Source of the DNA: Nevskia sp035651715
Lineage (GTDB): Bacteria; Pseudomonadota; Gammaproteobacteria; Nevskiales; Nevskiaceae
Direction: 5' to 3'
DNA length: 64,000 nt
NCBI GenBank assembly: GCA_035651715.1
Contig: DASRFD010000112.1
Location: 12,668-76,667 of the forward strand
Positions 40,864-51,525 of this stretch are shown in pieces. Positions within the stretch are counted from its first letter, which is position 1, and every line of letters begins with the position of its first letter. The notes below the pieces were generated by a model that ran no database searches, had not been told where the DNA came from, and was given only the letters and a program-made list of their open reading frames with translations. The position numbers and the translations under genes were made by a program.

Positions 40864-41834
40864 TACCCATTGTCCCGCAGCAGCCGCAGCAGCTGCTGCA
40901 TGTCTTGCGGCGGCTCGGCCGAAAAATGCAGCTCCTCGCCGCTGTCGGGGTGCGCCAGGCTCAGTTCGCGCGCGTGCAGGGCCTGGCGCGGGAAGGCGCG
41001 CAGGGCGGCGCGCAGGTCCTGGTCCATGCCCACGCCGCGCACCACCTGGCCGCCGTAGACGCCGTCGCCGGCGATGGGATGGCGCAGGCTGGCCATGTGT
41101 ACGCGGATCTGGTGAGTGCGGCCGGTCTCCAGCCGGACCCGCAGCAGGGTATGGAAGCGGAAGCGCTCCTGCACCCGGTAGTGGGTCACGGCGCGGCGCC
41201 CGCCGTCGACCACCGCCATGCGCAGGCGGTTGTGGGGATCGCGGCCGATCGGCGCGTCGACGGTGCCGCCCGAGACGACCTCGCCGTTGACCAGGGCGTC
41301 GTACTCGCGGCGGATGCGGCGCGCCGCCATCGCCGCCACCAGGCGCGCGTGCGCCGGCAGGGTCAGGGCCACCACCAGCAGGCCCGAGGTGTCCTTGTCG
41401 AGGCGGTGCACCAGCCCCGCGCGCGGCACCTGGGCGGTCTGCGGGAAACGGTGCAGCAGGGCGTTCTGCAAGGTGCCGTCCGGCGCTCCGGCGCCGGGAT
41501 GCACCACCAGCCCCGGCGGCTTGTTGACGATGGCCAGCGCGTCGTCGGCGTGGATCACGTCCAGGCCGATGTCCTGCGCCGCGGCGCCGCCGCCGGCCTC
41601 GGCCCGCGGCCGCAGCTCCAGCCGGTCGCCGCTGCGCACCGGCTCGCGCGCCCGCAGCGCCGCCGCGCCGTTGCGGGTCAGCAGGCCCTGCTCGATCCAG
41701 GCCTGCAGCCGCGCCCGCGACCAGGAATTGAACAGCCGCGCCGCCGCGGCGTCGAGGCGCGCCCCGTCCAGCTCCGGCGGCACCTCGGCCTGGTGCGCGG
41801 GGTCCGCGGCACTTTCGCTGCCGCCCCCGGTCAT
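40863..41834 (-). CDS. rluD: 23S rRNA pseudouridine(1911/1915/1917) synthase
   Basis: Modifies three uridines in helix 69 of 23S rRNA. It has 323 residues. An N-terminal S4 RNA-binding domain (ELDGARLDAAAARLFNSWSR) is followed by the RluA-type catalytic domain with AGLVHRLDKDTSGLLVVA, where Asp is the nucleophile, then ETGRTHQIRVHMASLRHPI. I start at the ATG at 41834; the in-frame residues further upstream would run into the bamD promoter region. It is divergent from bamD, an order conserved in gammaproteobacteria. The stop codon overlaps the last base of the REP-like repeat. Confidence 0.96.
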   Translation of the reverse strand: MTGGGSESAADPAHQAEVPPELDGARLDAAAARLFNSWSRARLQAWIEQGLLTRNGAAALRAREPVRSGDRLELRPRAEAGGGAAAQDIGLDVIHADDALAIVNKPPGLVVHPGAGAPDGTLQNALLHRFPQTAQVPRAGLVHRLDKDTSGLLVVALTLPAHARLVAAMAARRIRREYDALVNGEVVSGGTVDAPIGRDPHNRLRMAVVDGGRRAVTHYRVQERFRFHTLLRVRLETGRTHQIRVHMASLRHPIAGDGVYGGQVVRGVGMDQDLRAALRAFPRQALHARELSLAHPDSGEELHFSAEPPQDMQQLLRLLRDNG

Positions 41835-41875
41835 ACGTAAACGCCTCTTGACTGAAGGGGGTGCGAACCTTGGGC

Positions 41876-41881
41876 TATACT
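41876..41881 (+). promoter_or_regulatory. Candidate -10 element for bamD
   Basis: TATACT lies 35 bp before the bamD start codon. A TTGACT hexamer is upstream, but 22 bp away, too far for a standard -35; the promoter call rests on the -10. Confidence 0.4.
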
Positions 41882-41916
41882 CGGGATTGCTTTCACCGCT
41901 TGCCTGTATCCATAGA

Positions 41917-43296
41917 ATGAGAATCCCCCTCTGCTCGCCCGCGCCGACGCGCTCGTTTGCCTTGGCCGCGGCCGTCGTTTTCCTGGGCCTTTCCGCCGCC
42001 GGGTGCAGCTCGAACGGCAGCCGCGAAGACCGTCCGGAGAACCCCTTCAAGACCGCGGCCGAAGGCCCCGGCGGGCTGAAATCGCCGCTGTCCGATCGCG
42101 AACTGCGCCAGCAGGCCCAGGAATTGTATCGCCACGCGCGCGAATCGCTGGAAAGCGCCGATTACAGCCAGGCGATCACCCGCTACGACGCCCTCATCGC
42201 CCGCTATCCGTTCTCGGACTACTCGACGCAGGCCGAGCTGGAAAAGATCTACGCCGAGTACAAGTCCTACCAGTTCGACGAGGCGATCACCGCCTGCGAC
42301 CGCTTCCTGCGCGCCCATCCGCGCCACCCGCACGCCGACTACATCATGTATATCAAGGGCGTGACCGACTTCGAGCGCGACCAGGGGCTGATGGACACCG
42401 TGCTGCCGAACAGCGCCAAGCGCGACATCGGCAACCAGCGCCGCGCCTTCGAGGACTTCGCCCTGCTGCTGCAGCGCTATCCGACCAGCCGCTACGCCAG
42501 CGACGCCCGCCGCCGCATGCTCTACGCCCGCAACCGCATCGCCGACCACGAGCTGTCGGTGGCGCAGTTCTACGTCACCCGCGGCGCCTACGTCGCCGCC
42601 GCCAAGCGCGCCACCGACATCATCACCGAATACCCCGGCGCGCCGGCCACCGCCGACGCCCTGAAGATCCTGCAGCGCAGCTACGCCAGGATCGGCCTGG
42701 AGCAGGAGGCCAAGGACAGCGCGACGATGATCGCGATGAACTCGGACACGGTGCAGTACACCGACGCGCCCAAGCCCGGCGTGCTCGACAAGGATCCCAA
42801 TGCCCTGCCCGCGGCGCCGGCGCGCAATGCGGTGGCCGCCGCTCCGGCGGCGCCTGCGCCAGCGCCGGCCGACCGGGGCCTGCTGTCGCGCTTCGCCAAC
42901 CTGTTCGACGTTTTCGACACCAGCAAGCCGGAGAACCAGCACACCATCGTCATCGGCAACGACGGCCAGGTTTCGTCGGCGCCGCCCGCCGACGGCGCCG
43001 CCGACGGCACCCAGGGCACCGGCCAGCCGGCGCCCGCCAACACCAAGACCCTCAGCGTGAGCGTCGAATACCCGCCCGCGGTCGATGTCCCGGCGGCGGC
43101 GCCGAAAGCCGACAAGCCGCAGGACAAGCCGCCGGCCGCGCCCGCCCCGGCGCAGCAGGACAAGCCCGGCTTCTTCACCTGGTTCGCCGGCCTGTTCTCC
43201 TTCCTCGACACCACCAAGCCCGACGAGCCGCCGGCGGCAGTGCCGCCGGCGCAGACTTCGTCCACGCCGGCCAGGAGCGGCGACACCGGCAAGTAA
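41917..43296 (+). CDS. bamD: Outer membrane assembly lipoprotein BamD with long C-terminal extension
   Basis: Essential lipoprotein of the BAM complex that folds outer-membrane proteins. A signal peptide ends in the lipobox LSAAGC (acylated Cys30). Residues about 60-275 form the five-TPR BamD domain, with ELYRHARESLESADYSQAI, YPFSDYSTQAELEKIYAEYK, RHPHADYIMYIKGVTDFERD and ADHELSVAQFYVTRGAYVAA. The family normally ends soon after; here about 185 more residues follow. That tail is Pro/Ala-rich and holds two related modules, DRGLLSRFANLFDVFDTSKP (318-337) and DKPGFFTWFAGLFSFLDTTKP (from 415). A perfect terminator follows the stop. The start is fixed by the divergent rluD and the clear signal peptide. 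Confidence 0.95.
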   Translation: MRIPLCSPAPTRSFALAAAVVFLGLSAAGCSSNGSREDRPENPFKTAAEGPGGLKSPLSDRELRQQAQELYRHARESLESADYSQAITRYDALIARYPFSDYSTQAELEKIYAEYKSYQFDEAITACDRFLRAHPRHPHADYIMYIKGVTDFERDQGLMDTVLPNSAKRDIGNQRRAFEDFALLLQRYPTSRYASDARRRMLYARNRIADHELSVAQFYVTRGAYVAAAKRATDIITEYPGAPATADALKILQRSYARIGLEQEAKDSATMIAMNSDTVQYTDAPKPGVLDKDPNALPAAPARNAVAAAPAAPAPAPADRGLLSRFANLFDVFDTSKPENQHTIVIGNDGQVSSAPPADGAADGTQGTGQPAPANTKTLSVSVEYPPAVDVPAAAPKADKPQDKPPAAPAPAQQDKPGFFTWFAGLFSFLDTTKPDEPPAAVPPAQTSSTPARSGDTGK

Positions 43297-43315
43297 GCGG
43301 CGGCCGACGGATCGA

Positions 43316-43351
43316 CAACAAAAAAGCGGCCCGCGGGCCGCTTTTTTGTTG
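43316..43351. terminator. Bidirectional intrinsic terminator between bamD and nadE
   Basis: A perfect 36-base palindrome with GC-rich core (GCGGCCCGCGGGCCGC) flanked by a run of six A on the left and six T on the right. It works as a classic terminator on both strands and lies between the convergent bamD and nadE genes. Confidence 0.95.
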
Positions 43352-43362
43352 CGCCGACGCCG

Positions 43363-44979
43363 CTACAGGTCGCCGTACTGGGCGGTGATCGGATAACGCC
43401 GCTCGCGGCCGAAGGCGCGGCGGGTGATCTTGGGTCCCGGCGGCGCCTGGCGGCGCTTGTACTCCGAGCGCCGCACCAGGGCGGCGACGCGCCGCACCAG
43501 GGCCTCGTCGTAGCCCATTGCCGCGATCTCGGCGATCGAGCGGCTGTCCTCGACGTAAGCTTCGAGGATCGGGTCCAGCACCTCGTACGGCGGCAGCGAG
43601 TCGGAATCCTTCTGGTCCGGCCGCAACTCGGCCGAAGGCGGCCGCACGATGACGCGCTCGGGGATCACCTCGACGCCGAGCGAATTGCGGTAGCGCGCCA
43701 GCCGGTAGACCAGGGTCTTGTAGACGTCCTTGATCGGGGCGAAACCGCCGCACATGTCGCCGTACAGCGTGGCGTAGCCGGTGGCCATCTCGCTCTTGTT
43801 GCCGGTGGTCAGCACCACGTTGCCGAACTTGTTGGACAGCGCCATCAGCAGCACGCCGCGGCAGCGCGACTGCAGGTTCTCCTCGGTGATGTCCGGGGCG
43901 CGCCCGGCGAATTCCTGCGCCAGGGTCTGGCCGAAGGCGGCGAAGGGCGCCTCGATCGGCAGCACCGAGTGGCGCACGCCCAGGCGCGCGGCCTGCAGTT
44001 GCGCATCCTCGTTGGACATGCCGGCGGTGTAGCGCGAGGGCATGGCCACGGTCCAGACCCGCTCCGGGCCGAGGGCGTCGACGGCGATGGCGGTGACCAG
44101 GGCCGAGTCGATGCCGCCGGACAGGCCGACCAGGGCGCCGGGAAAGCCGTTGCGCTCGACGTAATCGCGGGTGGCCTGGACCAAGCCCTTGTACACCGCG
44201 GCGTCTTCCGGCAGCTCCGGCGCGAGCTGGCCGACGAAGCGGCCGTTGAAGCCGGCGACGTAGACGCCCTCCTCGAACGAGGGCGCGCGGAACGCCACGC
44301 TGCCGTCGCCGTTGATGCCGAGCGAGCCGCCGTCGAACACCAGGTCGTCCTGGCCGCCGACCAGGTTGACGTAAAGGATCGGCAGGGCGGTTTCGGCCGA
44401 GCGCTCGCGCAGTATCTCGAGGCGGTCGCGGTGCTTGGCCAGGTCGTAGGGGGAGGCGTTGATGTTGATCAGCAGCTTGGCACCGGCCTGCTTCGCCGCC
44501 CGCGCCGGGCCGGGGCCCCACACGTCCTCGCAGATGCACAGGCCGACCGGCAGGCCGCGCAGCTCGAACACCGCGGTGCCGCTGCCGGGGAGGAAGTGGC
44601 GCTTCTCGTCGAACACGCCGTAGTTGGGCAGCAGCTGCTTGCGGTAGCGCGCGATCACCGCGCCGTCGCGGATCACGCAGGCGGCGTTGTAGAGGCCTTC
44701 CGGCGCGAACTCGGGCAGGCCCACCACCAGGGTGATGCCGTGGACCTCGCGCAGCAGCCGCGCCAGCCCCTCCTCCACCGCCCGCGGCAGCGCGGTGCGC
44801 AGCAGCAGGTCGTCCGGCGGATAGCCGAGGATCGACAGCTCGGGGCAGACCACCAGGTCGGCCTTCAGCTCGTCGCGCGCCTGCCGCGCGGCCTCGACGA
44901 TCTTGCCGACGTTGCCCTCGATGTCGCCGACCCAGAGGTTGAGCTGGGCGGCGGCGAGGCGGATGGGGGCGATGATCAC
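43363..44979 (-). CDS. nadE: Glutamine-dependent NAD+ synthetase
   Basis: Last step of NAD synthesis, amidating deamido-NAD with ammonia from glutamine. It has 538 residues from a GTG start at 44979. The N-terminal nitrilase-type glutaminase domain has its three catalytic residues in VVCPELSILGYPP (Glu), RYRKQLLPNYGVF (Lys) and GLCICEDVWGPG (Cys). The C-terminal synthetase domain begins with the P-loop GLSGGIDSALVTAIAVDALG, then LTTGNKSEMATGYATLYGDM. No ribosome site is visible; instead a 14-base palindrome lies two bases upstream. It faces bamD across a strong bidirectional terminator. Confidence 0.96.
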   Translation of the reverse strand: MIIAPIRLAAAQLNLWVGDIEGNVGKIVEAARQARDELKADLVVCPELSILGYPPDDLLLRTALPRAVEEGLARLLREVHGITLVVGLPEFAPEGLYNAACVIRDGAVIARYRKQLLPNYGVFDEKRHFLPGSGTAVFELRGLPVGLCICEDVWGPGPARAAKQAGAKLLININASPYDLAKHRDRLEILRERSAETALPILYVNLVGGQDDLVFDGGSLGINGDGSVAFRAPSFEEGVYVAGFNGRFVGQLAPELPEDAAVYKGLVQATRDYVERNGFPGALVGLSGGIDSALVTAIAVDALGPERVWTVAMPSRYTAGMSNEDAQLQAARLGVRHSVLPIEAPFAAFGQTLAQEFAGRAPDITEENLQSRCRGVLLMALSNKFGNVVLTTGNKSEMATGYATLYGDMCGGFAPIKDVYKTLVYRLARYRNSLGVEVIPERVIVRPPSAELRPDQKDSDSLPPYEVLDPILEAYVEDSRSIAEIAAMGYDEALVRRVAALVRRSEYKRRQAPPGPKITRRAFGRERRYPITAQYGDL

Positions 44980-44981
44980 GG

Positions 44982-44995
44982 CGCGTTCGAACGCG
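44982..44995. promoter_or_regulatory. Perfect 14-bp palindrome at the nadE start
   Basis: CGCGTTCGAACGCG is perfectly palindromic and ends two bases before the nadE GTG, where a ribosome site would be expected. It could be an operator, or occlude translation as a hairpin. No regulator can be assigned. Confidence 0.4.
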
Positions 44996-44997
44996 GG

Positions 44998-45036
44998 GCG
45001 GCGCGCGGACGTGCTGCCGCACGTGCCGCGCGCCGC
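44998..45036 (-). terminator. Strong GC hairpin after sucD
   Basis: An 11-base stem (GCGGCGCGCGG with its complement) topped by a six-base ACGTGC stem and TGCC loop, with one bulged G, lies 10 bp past the sucD stop. It lacks a T-run but is long enough to end or stabilise the sucCD transcript before nadE. Confidence 0.55.
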
Positions 45037-45046
45037 TCCAGCGGGG

Positions 45047-45925
45047 TCAGAGCTTCAGCGCCTTCTTCATCGCGGCGCCGAGGTCCGCCGGCGAGCGCAC
45101 GGTGATGACGCCGGCCGCCGCCAGCGCGGCGAACTTCTCGTCGGCCGTGCCCTTGCCGCCCGAGATGATGGCGCCGGCATGGCCCATGCGCTTGCCCGGG
45201 GGGGCGGTGACGCCGGCGATGTAGGCCACCACCGGCTTCTTGACGTGCTGCTTGATGTACTCGGCCGCCTCCTCCTCGGAGGAGCCGCCGATCTCGCCGA
45301 CCATGATGATGCCCTCGGTCTGCGGATCCTTCTCGAACAGCTTGATGGTGTCGATGAAGCCGTAGCCGCGCACCGGGTCGCCGCCGATGCCGACGCAGGT
45401 GCTCTGGCCCAGGCCGTTGGCGGTGGTCTGGTGCACGGTCTCGTAGGTCAGCGTGCCGGAACGCGACACGATGCCGATCTTGCCGGCCTTGTGGATGTGG
45501 CCCGGCATGATGCCGATCTTGCACTCGCCCGGCGTGATCACGCCGGGGCAGTTCGGCCCGATCAGAACGGTGTCCGGGTAGTTGGCGCGCAGGGTCGCCT
45601 TGACCTTGACCATGTCGTTGACCGGGATGCCCTCGGTGATGCAGATCACCACCTTGACGCCGGCGTCGGCCGCTTCCAGCACGGCGTCGGCGGCGAAGGG
45701 AGCCGGGACGTAGATCATGGTGGCGTCGGCGCCGGTGGCCTTGACCGCGTCATGGCAGGTGTCGAACACCGGCAGGTTGAGGTGGCTCGAGCCGCCGCGG
45801 CCCGGGGTGACGCCGCCGACCATCTTGGTGCCGTAGGCGATGCACTGCTCGGAGTGGAAGGTGCCCTGCTTGCCGGTGAAGCCCTGGCAGATGACCTTGG
45901 TGGCTTTGTTGATCAGGATGCTCAT
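45047..45925 (-). CDS. sucD: Succinyl-CoA synthetase subunit alpha
   Basis: Alpha subunit of the TCA-cycle enzyme that converts succinyl-CoA to succinate with substrate-level phosphorylation. It has 292 residues. CoA-binding fold at the N-terminus (KVICQGFTGKQGTFHSEQCI), then IGPNCPGVITPGECKIGIMP, and the phospho-histidine region KRMGHAGAIISGGKGTADEK. It follows sucC by 18 bp in the standard sucCD order. The 2-oxoglutarate dehydrogenase genes that often precede sucCD are not upstream, so this is a two-gene unit. A long GC hairpin follows the stop. Confidence 0.98.
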   Translation of the reverse strand: MSILINKATKVICQGFTGKQGTFHSEQCIAYGTKMVGGVTPGRGGSSHLNLPVFDTCHDAVKATGADATMIYVPAPFAADAVLEAADAGVKVVICITEGIPVNDMVKVKATLRANYPDTVLIGPNCPGVITPGECKIGIMPGHIHKAGKIGIVSRSGTLTYETVHQTTANGLGQSTCVGIGGDPVRGYGFIDTIKLFEKDPQTEGIIMVGEIGGSSEEEAAEYIKQHVKKPVVAYIAGVTAPPGKRMGHAGAIISGGKGTADEKFAALAAAGVITVRSPADLGAAMKKALKL

Positions 45926-45943
45926 GTTCGTCGCGCTCCGGGA

Positions 45944-47110
<1,167 letters not shown>

Positions 47111-47186
47111 GCGTCCCTCGGAGGAGTGGGGTAATCGATATTGCTGGTGCGGGGGCGGCATTTTCCCCCAAACCCGCCGCCCAGGC

Positions 47187-47217
47187 AAAAAAGCATCGCC
47201 GCCGCGGGGCCGCGGCG
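47187..47217 (-). promoter_or_regulatory. Hairpin plus T6 in the sucC leader (possible attenuator)
   Basis: On the minus strand, CGCCGCGG and CCGCGGCG (47217-47200) form a tight stem, and six T residues (47192-47187) follow after seven bases. It lies upstream of sucC with no gene before it on that strand. The gap between stem and T-run is long for a standard terminator. Confidence 0.3.
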
Positions 47218-47305
47218 CCCCGGGTGGACTCCCGCCGGGGGGGCATAGATACTTGTTGATTAAGCGTCCGCGCGGGCGCATTTCCGGCTGTGCGCAAGAG
47301 CCCCA

Positions 47306-47530
47306 ATGAATCTGTTCCGCCTCGTCATCATCGCCATCCTGGCCTTCTTCGTCTGGCGCGTGCTGCGCAGCTGGGGCAGCGATGCCGGCCCCGGCGCCAA
47401 GCCCAGGCCGCGCACCACGGAGCAGTTCGAAATGATGGCGCGCTGCCTGGGCTGCGGCGTGTTCGTGCCGCGCGACACGCTGAACGACGACGGCCGCTGC
47501 CGCGACTGCCGCAAGAAAAGGGCCGGATGA
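47306..47530 (+). CDS. PP0621-family small membrane-anchored zinc-ribbon-like protein
   Basis: A protein of 74 residues. An N-terminal membrane helix (LFRLVIIAILAFFVWRVL) is followed by a short linker and a Cys-containing domain with the pairs CLGC and CRDC (MARCLGCGVFVPRDTLNDDG), a likely zinc-binding ribbon facing the cytoplasm. This small family is regularly found just upstream of PilS-type kinases in pseudomonads and relatives; its function is unknown. Its TGA overlaps the pilS ATG (ATGA at 47527-47530), so it is translationally coupled to the kinase. Confidence 0.86.
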   Translation: MNLFRLVIIAILAFFVWRVLRSWGSDAGPGAKPRPRTTEQFEMMARCLGCGVFVPRDTLNDDGRCRDCRKKRAG

Positions 47531-49113
47531 GCGCCGCCGCGGCCGGCTCCGAGGAGGTCACGCCGGAAGACTGGCGCCTGTTGCGCACCCTGTCGTGGTA
47601 TCGCGTGGTGCTGGTGGTGGGCCTGGCGGTGCTGTGCCTCAAGGGCTACGGCCCGTTCATGTTCGAGCGGATCGACCGCGCCGCCTTCCTGCGCGCCACC
47701 CTGGCCTACGGCGGCGCCGCGCTGCTGATGTTCCTGCCGCTGCGGCTGCACCGCCCCGGCCTGGTGACGCAGTCCCTGCTGCACTTCTTCGTCGACGCCT
47801 GCGGCATCTGCCTGCTGGTCTACCAGGCCCACGGCCTGGCCAGCGGCCTGGGCGTGCTGCTGCTGACTCCCGCGGTGGGCTGCAGCTCGGTGCTGGGCAC
47901 GCGCATGGCGCTGCTGCTGGCCTCGATCGGCACCCTGTTCGTGTTCGGCGAGGAAATCTTCCGGCTGTCCGAGACCGACCTGCCGCTGAGCAACATGTCC
48001 GGCGCCGGCCTGCTCGGCCTGATCCTGTTCGGCACAACCATCGCCGCCAGCGCCGTGGCGCAGCGGGCGCGGCGCGGCGAGGCGCTGGCGGCGCGGGTCG
48101 GCAGCGACCTGGCCAAGCTGTCGCAGCTCAACGAGCGCATCATCGACAGCATGCAGACCGGCGTGCTGGTGGTCGACGCCGACCAGCGCGTGCGCCTGAT
48201 CAATGCCGCCGCGCAGCGCCTCATCGGCGCCGGCGCGCAGGAGGCCGGCCACACCCTGGCCGAGCAGGTGCCGGAGCTGGGCGCGGCCATGCTCGGCTGG
48301 CAGCGCAACCCCGGGCGCCAGCCGGAGCCGGTGTCGCTGTGGGCCGGCGGCACCGAGGTGATGCCGCGCTTCATGCCGCTGGGCGGCCCGGCCGCCCAGG
48401 TGCTGATCCTGCTCGACGACGCGGTGCGGCTGCGCGAGCAGGCCCAGCAGATGAAGCTCGCCGCGCTGGGCCGCCTTTCCGCCAGCATCGCCCACGAGAT
48501 CCGCAATCCGCTGTCGGCCATCCACCACGCCGGCCAGCTGCTGGCCGAATCGCCGCACCAGAATGGGGAGGAGCGGCGCCTGCTGGAAATGATCCAGCGC
48601 CACACCGTGCGCATCGACAAGATCGTCAACGACGTGCTCAGGCTGTCGCGGCGCGATGCCGCGGTGCCGAGCGACATCGAGCTGCGCCCGTTCCTGGAGC
48701 GCACCGTCGCGCTCTACCGCGAGGGCCATCCGGGGCGCGCCTGCGAGATCGACCTGGAGGGGGTGGAGGCCGGGCTGCAGGTGCGCTTCGACCCCAACCA
48801 CCTGCAGCAGATTCTGCTCAACCTGTGGGACAACAGCTTCGAGCACGGCGCGCGCGGCGGCGCGGTGCGGATCGCCCTGACGGGCGGGCGCCAGGCGCCG
48901 CTGGGCCAGACCTACCTGGATGTGGCCGACACCGGCAGCGGCATCCCGCCGGAACTGCGCGACCGCGTGTTCGAGCCGTTCTTCACCACCGCCCATCGCG
49001 GCACCGGCCTGGGCCTGTACCTGGCGCGCGAAATGTGCGAATACAATCAGGCGTTGCTGCTGCTGCTGCCGGGGCAGCAGGGGGTGCGCCTGCGCCTGCT
49101 CTTCTCCGCCTGA
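47527..49113 (+). CDS. pilS: PilS-like sensor histidine kinase
   Basis: Membrane sensor kinase of a PilS/PilR pair that controls type IV pilin transcription through sigma-54. It has 528 residues: six membrane helices in residues about 20-180, a PAS domain (NERIIDSMQTGVLVVDADQR), the dimerisation and phosphorylation domain with SASIAHEIRNPLSAIHHAGQ (His about 323), and the ATPase domain with NLWDNSFEHGARGG (N box), DTGSGIPPELRDRVFEPFF (G1, F) and GTGLGLYLAR (G2). It overlaps the upstream PP0621 gene by four bases. pilR follows after 106 bp of degenerate repeats. No pilA is in the window. Confidence 0.9.
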   Translation: MSAAAAGSEEVTPEDWRLLRTLSWYRVVLVVGLAVLCLKGYGPFMFERIDRAAFLRATLAYGGAALLMFLPLRLHRPGLVTQSLLHFFVDACGICLLVYQAHGLASGLGVLLLTPAVGCSSVLGTRMALLLASIGTLFVFGEEIFRLSETDLPLSNMSGAGLLGLILFGTTIAASAVAQRARRGEALAARVGSDLAKLSQLNERIIDSMQTGVLVVDADQRVRLINAAAQRLIGAGAQEAGHTLAEQVPELGAAMLGWQRNPGRQPEPVSLWAGGTEVMPRFMPLGGPAAQVLILLDDAVRLREQAQQMKLAALGRLSASIAHEIRNPLSAIHHAGQLLAESPHQNGEERRLLEMIQRHTVRIDKIVNDVLRLSRRDAAVPSDIELRPFLERTVALYREGHPGRACEIDLEGVEAGLQVRFDPNHLQQILLNLWDNSFEHGARGGAVRIALTGGRQAPLGQTYLDVADTGSGIPPELRDRVFEPFFTTAHRGTGLGLYLAREMCEYNQALLLLLPGQQGVRLRLLFSA

Positions 49114-49120
49114 GCAAGGA

Positions 49121-49214
49121 GTTGTCGATTGTCAGCTTTCGGTTGTCCGTCGAAGCATCCGCCAACCGGCCGCCCGGCTGTTGACCGACAACCGACCACT
49201 GACCATTGACCACC
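49121..49214. repeat. Degenerate heptad-type repeats between pilS and pilR
   Basis: The gap consists of GTTGTCG/CGGTTGTC-like units on the left and their complements (GACCGACAACCGACCACTGACC) on the right, so it reads as an imperfect inverted array. Similar GACCACTGACC units recur after pilR at 50651-50674. No gene is present. Confidence 0.55.
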
Positions 49215-49219
49215 GCTTC

Positions 49220-50584
<1,365 letters not shown>

Positions 50585-50664
50585 AGCCGCTGCTGGCCGC
50601 CGGCTGTTCGTGGCCGGTCAAAGCGCTGGGCCCGTGATCGTCGCCGACGGCTGACCACTGACCG

Positions 50665-51525
50665 CTAACCGTTGCTTTTCCCCTCCCGCTCCAGCAGCGC
50701 GGCCTTGCGCCGCACCCCCCAGCGGTAGCCCGACAGGCGGCCGTCGGCGCCGACCACGCGGTGGCAGGGGATGAGCATGGCGATGCGGTTGGTGGCGCAG
50801 GCCGTGGCCACGGCGCGGCTCGCCCTGGGTTCGCCCAGGCGCTGCGCCACCGCGCCATAGCTCAGGGTTTCGCCCAGTGGAATCTGCCGCAGCGCGCGCC
50901 ACACCCGCGACTGGAAGGCCGTGCCCTGGATATCCAGGGGCAGGTCCAGCGCCTCGCGCGGCAGCAGCACGAAATCGCGCACCTGCTCGAACCAGCCGTA
51001 CAGCCGCGCCTCGTCGTTGTGCAGCCGCGCCCTGGGGAAGGCCGCGCGCAGCTCCTCCAGCAGCCGCCCCGGCTCCTCGCCGAACGCCAGCCAGCAGACG
51101 CCGCGCCGCGTCGCCGCCAGCAGCATCCAGCCCAGGTCGGACAGGCCCATCCACCAGCCGATGTCGACCGAGCCGCGCAACTTGCCCGGGGCCGCGCCCA
51201 GCGCCGCGCCGGCGTTGGCGTAGGCCGCCGCGCTGGATTCGTAGCCGGCGCTGAACACGGCGTCGAGCGCGGTGCGGTCCTGGTTCAGGGCCTGGGTCAG
51301 CCGGTGCAGGGCCAGGGCCTGGGCGTAGGCCTTGGGGCTGACGCCGAGCCGGCGGGTGAACTGGCGCTGCAGCTCGGAGGGGCTGACGCCGCTGCCCTGC
51401 GCCAGCTCGGCCAGCGTCGGCGCGCGCGGCGCCTGCTCGATGCGGCGGCAGGCGGTCATCAGCAGGCGCGGCCAGTCGAGCTGGCGGGCGGCACCGCCCG
51501 CCTGCCGCTTCGCCGCGGATTTCAC
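50665..51525 (-). CDS. Ada-like regulator/DNA-alkyl transferase lacking the N-terminal zinc domain
   Basis: A 286-residue protein with an AraC-type helix-turn-helix (LAELAQGSGVSPSELQRQFT) followed by a complete O6-methylguanine-DNA methyltransferase domain: TAFQSRVWRALRQIPLGETL, the active-site IPCHRVVGADG and SGYRWGVRRKAALL. It therefore resembles Ada from residue ~80 onward but lacks the phosphotriester-sensing N-terminal domain and its cysteines. I use the GTG at 51525, with GGAAGG upstream; it overlaps the stop of a small upstream gene (GTGA). How it senses damage without the sensor domain is unclear; perhaps through its active-site cysteine. Confidence 0.88.
   Translation of the reverse strand: MKSAAKRQAGGAARQLDWPRLLMTACRRIEQAPRAPTLAELAQGSGVSPSELQRQFTRRLGVSPKAYAQALALHRLTQALNQDRTALDAVFSAGYESSAAAYANAGAALGAAPGKLRGSVDIGWWMGLSDLGWMLLAATRRGVCWLAFGEEPGRLLEELRAAFPRARLHNDEARLYGWFEQVRDFVLLPREALDLPLDIQGTAFQSRVWRALRQIPLGETLSYGAVAQRLGEPRASRAVATACATNRIAMLIPCHRVVGADGRLSGYRWGVRRKAALLEREGKSNG

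Noticed and set aside
41848..41881. TTGACT with TATACT as a complete bamD promoter
   Set aside because: The two hexamers are 22 bp apart, outside the usable 15-19 bp range.
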